A stretch of 64,000 nucleotides of DNA from Carnegiea gigantea (lineage: Eukaryota; Streptophyta; Magnoliopsida; Caryophyllales; Cactaceae), in assembly GCA_029747015.1 (NCBI GenBank), contig JAKOGI010002429.1, forward strand, positions 37,501 through 101,500, written 5' to 3'. The position numbers and the translations under genes are program-made. The number at the start of each line of letters is the position of its first letter. Within the stretch, counting starts at the first letter, position 1. Below, in pieces: positions 58,500-64,000 of the stretch. The notes under the pieces are model-generated. The model made no database searches. It saw only the letters and a list, made by a program, of their open reading frames with translations, and was not told where the DNA came from.

Positions 58500-60310
58500 C
58501 TACAACTATTTACCTGCTATTCCGGGAAAAATAAATTTTTAAAAGTACAATAACTACACCAATAAATTTTCAACCACATTTAATTTATACCGGAAACTTG
58601 CTTCAGGCATGCAGTGCGATTACTAAATTAAAGGATGACTTTAGTCCGATACACTTTGCGCCGTGTTACACGTTAACGGGTAATTGTACATAGAAGCATA
58701 AATTTCTTCCGAAAAGGCAGTGTGAAAGCGGAACCGAATTTGTTCATTCTCTGAATTGTTCACAAGTAATGGAACACACTATACATGGAGTCCCACTTGC
58801 TTTTTTCTTTGGTTATTCCTTGTTAGGCAAATACGTCATCAATGTACGTTGATTCTTTCTCATCATCCATCCATCCATCCATCATCTATATATTTCGAGC
58901 TTTCACCCATTTTTTCGGATCAAGTGAAACGGTTGTCCATCGTTCGCGAATAAAATTGCCACCCCAGCCCTATCAATTTGGCACTTTAAAACCTAATACT
59001 ATTTTCCCGTTAATCTTACGAATAATAAATTTTTTAAAACTACCAATAGATCAAATAGAGTTTCGACTACATTTATTCTTAAGTCACTTGCTTTAGGGCG
59101 TGTTGAGTAATAGAGGTTGAAATAGAGGTTAGTGGTTTGTAGTGGTCAAAATGGTATGGACCACTACTTAAAGTGTTCGGTAAAGTAGTGAATGAGGTAG
59201 TGGTTAGAGGTTTATGTCGTGTTTTTTAAAAGCTAATGAAAGTAGCTTTAAGAACCTCTACCTAGTGGTTGCATTGCAAATTATAAAATTCTTCTTTTGA
59301 TTTATTAAAAACCTTTATTTATTGTGTCCTTTTTAGTCATTTTATATAAATCTGCTACTTCAACAGCTACCTTTACCAAACGCATTTATTTTAAATCGCT
59401 AGTTGAACCGTTAACCACTAACCACTAGTGGGTCACAGCTAATTGCTAGTAAAACCGCTAACCATTACTAAAACAGCTAATTTTACCGAACACGCCATTA
59501 GGCAGTGCGATGACTAAAAGACGACTTACGTCCAGTTCACTTTGCGCGCTATATATTACGTGTTAACGTCCAATTACACAGCGGAAGCATAAATTTCTTT
59601 TGCAAAAGCAGCATGAAAACCATGCCGAATTTGTTCTTACCCCACAAGAAATGGTATGCACATTTATAATACAGAGTCCCACTTCCTTTATTCTTATGTT
59701 AGGAAAATCTGTCGTCAGTGTATGCTTGCTCTTCTCGAACCATGACTGTTTTCTTATCCACTGCAAAGGAAAAAGAAATATTCTGTAATATTGCCCTCAC
59801 TTTTATCGGAAGAATAGTTGGAACTAAAGATAACTTATACTACTAATACTAATACATTTGGCAATAATTTGCCTAAACCTACTACTATTTCCATGTTAAT
59901 CCCTATGAATAATAAATTTTTTATAACTAAAAATAGATCAAATAGCTGGATTTTCAACTACATTTATACCGATCACTTGCTTTAGACGATGATGACTAAA
60001 AGATGACTTAAGTCCACTTCACTTCGCACACTATGGGCACGTTCTTTTCGTTGGAAAATAGGGGTTGAGAAATGGGTGAAGTTGATTGAAGTGGATTGAA
60101 GCAGGTATTTTTTTGTCGAAGTTGGTTGAAGTTAGTATATTTTTTATATGATAGATAGAAGTTGGTTAAACAATGGGTTAAAGTTGATTAAAGTAGATTA
60201 AAAGTTCTTGCTCCACGCAAGTAATGGTATACAACTATACGTAGAGTCCCACTTGGGTTTTTTTCATTGGTCACTCCTTGTTAGGCAAATCTGCCATCAA
60301 TGTACGCGTT
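58500..60310. repeat. Tandem triplication, units about 0.45-0.8 kb
   Basis: Three successive copies of one sequence start near 58500, 58970 and 59870. Each runs through 'caaccacatttaatttataccg', 'cttgctttaggc', 'gactttagtccgatacactttgcgc', 'gaagcataaatttcttc' and 'gagtcccacttgc...ccttgttaggcaaat'. The second holds the MITE at 59096 and the third a different MITE near 60033-60210. A (CATC)n run lies at 58862-58885. Non-coding. Confidence 0.65.
59096..59497. mobile_element. PIF/Harbinger-like MITE with TTA target duplication
   Basis: Ends GGGCGTGTTGAG and (complement) TGGCGTGTTCGG, flanked by TTA (59093-59095 and 59498-59500). The neighbouring tandem copies near 58610 and 59985 have the unsplit site. 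The interior repeats 'ggttagtggttt' and its complement. Confidence 0.65.
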
Positions 60311-60835
60311 ATCGGTTGAAATGCACAGGTTATCTTGTTAGTCAATTGGTGTAAGGGAAGCTTCCTGTACATGAGTTGCAATGCATAGGTTATCTTGTTA
60401 GTTGTCGCCATCGGCCTACGAAGGGTCGCTATTGGTCTGCAAATTATCATCCTATACATCTAAGGGCATTCCCAACTTGAGTTCCAGTTTTTAGACCTCA
60501 AGCCTGTCACATCAGCAGAAATTCCATAATTCTGAACTTGCATTTCATTAAGAGCAATAGCAACGGTAGACACGCAAGGCAGATGTGGGGCCCGCGTGTC
60601 TGCTGCGTGTCACTTCCTTTCTCCCCAGCCAACACAAAACGCGTGTGACACGGGGAAGAATGCCGGCCTGTTTCTCCCCGCGGGCCACTTTTATGATTTT
60701 TTAAAAATATTTCATGTTTGTCCAATAACTTTTTTTCAACCTTTTTTGGTGGATAGTGTCGAACAGGACCCCAATTCTTTTCACCAAGTCCACCGAGTCA
60801 ATGCCTATATCTTACGACTAAGCAAACCAACTGGC
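60311..60835. promoter_or_regulatory. Region upstream of the 61118 gene
   Basis: 60310-60440 has 'gcacaggttatcttgttag' repeated twice with small changes. 60560-60680 is GC-rich (cgcgtgt boxes). No gene; frames at 60507-60928 on both strands have no domain. Confidence 0.35.
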
Positions 60836-60924
60836 TCTATATATACTACCCCACCACGCTACAACCCTTATGCACAATCCAAATTTCCTCTCTCAAAATT
60901 GTTAGGAGATTTCAAGGCTCAATT
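60836..60924 (+). promoter_or_regulatory. TATA box and 5' UTR exon of the 61118 gene
   Basis: TATA box CTCTATATATACTACC at about 60836-60850, then the family UTR phrase (CCAAATTTCCTCTCTC, TTAGGAGATTTCAAGGCTC), ending AATT at a GTAAGT donor (60925). Unlike the 22702 gene, the UTR is here split by an intron to 61076 (acceptor CCTTTTGCAG). Confidence 0.6.
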
Positions 60925-61117
60925 GTAAGTAATTTATTAAACTTTCTATATGCTAATGTCAATTATTGTTTAAATTGGTATATCAAATTACATGTTTACA
61001 TGTTATATTTAATAATTGGTGTATTGATATTGAGTTATATATGTCTATATATATATGTGCTTGCTTCCTTTTGCAGCACTGAAGCAATCATCTCAATACT
61101 AAGTATCATTAATCAGT

Positions 61118-61805
61118 ATGGGTGATTTGGAGAAAAAACCTCCGTCGCAGCCTGCTGAATATGGAAATCCCAGTAAGATGATTACATGTTACTAATACAA
61201 TACATCAATTGTTCACATGAAATTCACACCAAAAAGATTCCTACGTAGCTTTTGATTCTTACATGCATGCATGACTGAATTAGAAATATGTATCAATCAA
61301 TGGATAATAATTTGTAATTCGCTTGCTTACAAAGTGTTTTATAATATCTTGAGAAGAAAATTTGATCATGTGAAATTTCTTTTCACCGTACGTAGATTGA
61401 TTTTAAAATTTCTTCATGTTACTTAATCCTCCCTCACACCAGAAAAAAGCTTGATCAACTAGTCATCTAACCCCCCCCGGCACGCATACAAAACTATTCT
61501 AAATACACCAATAAAATTGGATAGAAATTGCACCGAGGTAACGTAATGTAATCAGATGAAAAATATCACTATAAAGATAGGAAATTGACTATTAGTTCTC
61601 TAACAACTACTTGTCAAGTGCAGGCAGTGGTGCCAACAGCGGGGGCTGTTTCAAGATGGGGGGGAGGCTAACATCAGAAGCCATAAGACATCAAACGCCC
61701 TTGACTGGCCCTTCCAACACCGGAAATAACACAAACAAAGGCGATCATCAAACAACCGGTGACATTGAGTTTGGAAATTCAAGGGGATGCTGTCGTATAA
61801 TATAA
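61118..61805 (+). CDS. Small gene, Gly/Asn motif family (78 aa), CaaX-like end
   Basis: The only family member on the plus strand; function unknown. After a UTR intron (60925-61076), coding exon 1 is 61118-61172 (18 codons plus one base, M-G-D-L-E-K-K-P-P), donor GTAAGA. The intron is 61173-61623 and ends AAGTGCAG. The last exon is 61624-61805; the joint is phase 1, total 78 residues. The last motif T-G-D-I-E-F-G-N (63-70) is kept, and the first is eroded to a Gly-rich part. The tail S-R-G-C-C-R-I-I differs from all other copies and ends in a C-a-a-X-like tetrapeptide, which could mean prenylation or chance. A (CT)n run follows the stop. Confidence 0.65.
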
Positions 61806-61807
61806 TA

Positions 61808-61847
<40 letters not shown>

Positions 61848-62292
61848 TACAAACAAAGGCAGGAAGAAGGACGAAAAAAATAAGAGAGCGAGCTGCAATA
61901 TGTGTGTAATGTGTAGGGAAAAAGGGAAAACAAAAACAGAGAGAGGAGTGCAGAGTGCTCTTCTCCATGTTGTACCCTTTCTTGTACCATGTTTCGTATA
62001 TCTTCAGTAATAAAAGTGTGTTTAAGCATTATTAAATAAAAAGTTAACTAACATTATCGAATTTTAAAGAAATTCAAAATGTGTACGAATTTTTTGGACC
62101 GCCACTTTAAAGTTTAATCACCCCAAACAAAAAGGTGAACAATCTAAAACTCTTGTTTGAAAGACCACACGGTCGATGCCCCGCCCCCTTTCTTTTCCGA
62201 CTATAATTTGCTTTAATAAAGTCCTGTTCTTTTTGTTGGTAAATACTAGCTTAAAAATCTTTAATTTTTTATTGTTATGCGAACAATTAAAT
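61806..62292. other. 3' flank, (CT)n microsatellite at 61810-61842
   Basis: The microsatellite 'tctctctctc' begins five bases after the stop and probably lies in the 3' UTR. 62000-62020 contains AATAAAAGTG, a possible polyadenylation signal near 62010. No other gene. Confidence 0.5.
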
Positions 62293-62575
62293 TGTAGAGA
62301 GATTTTTTTCATCAAATTTCAAAAAGGAATGAACTACTGTTGTGAAATAAAAGAGGAGAGATATGATTGAATAAATTTGTATATAGACAATTCCTCTTCT
62401 TCTTCCATTCTGCTGTGTACATGCAATATTATATACACCAAGGGTTTGATCAGCTTGCCGCCTAAGACTCCTAGCCATACAATAATAAGGAAACATGACA
62501 ATTCTAGTTACATAGAAATAGGAAACACAAATAATAACAAATAATAAAATCTATACAATTATTTATTTCCTAACA
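62293..62575 (-). mobile_element. 3' LTR of a Copia element (283 bp)
   Basis: On the minus strand it starts TGTTAGGAAATAAATAATTG right after the polypurine tract AACTTGAGGGGGAG (62576-62589) and ends ATCTCTCTACA. It contains a GTGTATATAATA TATA-like box. The flank beyond is TAAAT (62288-62292); the partner lies outside the window. Confidence 0.8.
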
Positions 62576-62582
62576 CTCCCCC

Positions 62583-64000
62583 TCAAGTTGGAGCATGAGG
62601 ATTAAGAATGCCCAACTTGGACCTTAAAAACTGAAACTGTTGCGTGCCTAGAGGTTTAGTGAAAATATCTGCAACCTGATTCCGGGATGCGACATATCTA
62701 GTTTCAAGGTCTTTGAGAAGGAGACGTTCTCGAACAAAGTGACAATCAATCTCTATATGCTTTGTGCGTTCATGGAAAACAGGATTTTTAGCAATATGTA
62801 ATGCAGCCTGATTGTCGCAGTATAGCTTCATAGGCTTGGCAAGAAAGATACCTAAAGAACCCAGGAAAGATTTAATCCATATCAATTCACTAGTCACAGT
62901 GGCCATAGCACGATATTCAGCTTCTGCTGATGATCTAGATACTGTACTTTGTTTCTTCGTCTTCCAAGATACAGGAGACCCACCAATGGTAACAAAATAG
63001 CCAGTTAAGGATCTTCTAGTGAGGGGACATGCTCCCCAGTCTGAATCACAAAAAGCAAAAACATTCAGATCTGCATCTGCCTTGAGTAACAAACCTTGAC
63101 CTGGATTTCCTTTTAGATATCTCAGAACACGTCGAGCAGCTCCCATATGAGCTTCGGTAGGTCCTTGCATGAACTGGGACAATATATGTACCGCATAGCA
63201 CAACTCAGGTCGCGTGATGGTGAGGTAGATGAGCCTCCCAACCAAACGTCTATATCGAGTAGGATCCTTGATCAATGGACTCTCATCAACTGCGAGTCTA
63301 TGGTTAGCTTCCATTGGAAAAGCCACCGGCTTTGATCCAAGAAGTCCGCACTCCTCAATAATTTCCAAGGCATACTTTCTTTGGCACAAAAACAAACCAT
63401 GCGGACTTCTTGCTACTTCAATTCCTAGGAAGTATTTTAGAGGGCCCAAATCTTTAATATGAAAGCAACTGTTCAAATAAGATTTAAACTCAGCACAAGC
63501 TACAGGATTGTTTCCTGTAAGCACCAAATCATCCACATAAACTAGCAATGCCATAAATATATCACCTTTTCGATAAGTAAATAGGGAATAATCTGCATAT
63601 GATTTGACAAAACCATATTCAAGCAATTTTGAAGAAAGTTTAGCGAACCATTGACGCGGTGCCTGTTTAAGTCCATAAAGTGATTTCCTGAGTTTACAAA
63701 CCTTGTTAGCACCCGATGGACTCAAACCTGGAGGAAGTCGCATATAAACTTCCTCGTCCAAATCACCATGCAGGAATGCATTATGCACGTCCATTTGATG
63801 AAGCTCCCAACCTTTTGCAATAGCCACTGCTAGGAAACATCGAACACTCACCATTTTAGCTACTGGTGCAAAGGTTTCATGATAGTCAAATCCCTCAATC
63901 TGTTCATCTCCTCGAATCACAAGTCGTGCCTTGTAGCGCTCAATCGTCCCATTAGAGTTGTACTTAACTTTATATACCCATTTACAGTTTATGGGTTTCT
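62583..64000 (-). CDS. Copia pol, reverse transcriptase and RNase H, partial at window edge
   Basis: One uninterrupted frame from the window edge to the TGA near 62583, over 470 codons. It begins within the RT (K-W-V-Y-K-V-K, Y-K-A-R-L-V-I-R-G) and shows H-Q-M-D-V-H-N-A-F-L-H-G, the active site L-V-Y-V-D-D-L, K-Y-F-L-G-I-E and the R-P-E-L-C-Y-A segment. RNase H follows, with K-K-Q-S-T-V-S-R-S-S-A-E-A-E-Y, Y-C-D-N-Q-A-A and H-E-R-T-K-H-I-E-I-D-C-H-F-V. It copies element RNA into DNA. All catalytic residues seen are kept, and the 3' LTR is adjacent and complete, so this is the youngest-looking retrotransposon here. Protease and integrase would lie to the right. Confidence 0.92.
   Translation of the reverse strand, partial: KPINCKWVYKVKYNSNGTIERYKARLVIRGDEQIEGFDYHETFAPVAKMVSVRCFLAVAIAKGWELHQMDVHNAFLHGDLDEEVYMRLPPGLSPSGANKVCKLRKSLYGLKQAPRQWFAKLSSKLLEYGFVKSYADYSLFTYRKGDIFMALLVYVDDLVLTGNNPVACAEFKSYLNSCFHIKDLGPLKYFLGIEVARSPHGLFLCQRKYALEIIEECGLLGSKPVAFPMEANHRLAVDESPLIKDPTRYRRLVGRLIYLTITRPELCYAVHILSQFMQGPTEAHMGAARRVLRYLKGNPGQGLLLKADADLNVFAFCDSDWGACPLTRRSLTGYFVTIGGSPVSWKTKKQSTVSRSSAEAEYRAMATVTSELIWIKSFLGSLGIFLAKPMKLYCDNQAALHIAKNPVFHERTKHIEIDCHFVRERLLLKDLETRYVASRNQVADIFTKPLGTQQFQFLRSKLGILNPHAPT

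Noticed and set aside
61651..62029. Reverse frames with Arg/Glu repeats
   Set aside because: The Arg-Glu run is the (CT)n microsatellite read in reverse.

Overview
The window is repeat-rich nuclear DNA of a flowering plant, most likely a eudicot. This follows from AT-rich intergenic DNA, GT-AG introns, TATA boxes, and plant-type LTR retrotransposons of both Copia and Ty3 classes with primer-binding sites matching initiator-Met and Asp tRNAs. There are also TRIMs, SINEs and small MITEs. I recognise no conserved housekeeping gene. Most long open frames are transposon pieces or antisense shadows.

The main host content is a local family of very small split genes. Copies lie at 22702-23431 (-), 35838-36370 (-), 53620-54563 (-) and 61118-61805 (+). 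A broken copy has its first exon near 14438 and its last near 487-590, and there are promoter-only or 3'-flank-only relics. Each gene has a short first coding exon, a phase-1 intron, and a last exon encoding a Gly/Asn-rich tail with repeats of the form G-x-[VI]-x-[VI]-G-N. In two copies two motifs are exactly 39 residues apart. This pattern resembles the amyloid signalling motifs of fungal HET-s, which I offer only as a testable idea.

Layout: 1-590 is the 3' end and flank of the broken gene. From 591 to 14417 there is a nested retrotransposon cluster: a minus-strand Copia, a long Ty3-like LTR inserted in it, and two copies of a gag-only element with 1.3-kb LTRs. The 5-bp target duplications of the two copies are swapped, showing that they recombined and inverted 4404-9232. 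One copy was a foldback. From 14418 to about 25000 are promoter copies, gene 22702-23431 and duplicated flanks. A solo LTR lies at 25302-25917 and a SINE at 27124-27248. Then come a decayed unknown reading frame (28541-29115), a MITE, a TRIM inside a hAT-like element, and gene 35838-36370. A complete Athila/Tat-type non-autonomous element occupies 40506-46186, a complete TRIM 52280-52889, and gene 53620-54563 follows. RNase H fragments lie near 55-56 kb, a tandem triplication at 58.5-60.3 kb and gene 61118-61805 after it. A Copia element that runs off the right end starts at 62293.

Much of 15.6-58 kb is a mosaic of local direct and inverted duplications carrying these genes and their promoters. 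The duplications supply empty sites that date several insertions. All similarity statements are from reading the sequence by eye; no alignments or database searches were run.
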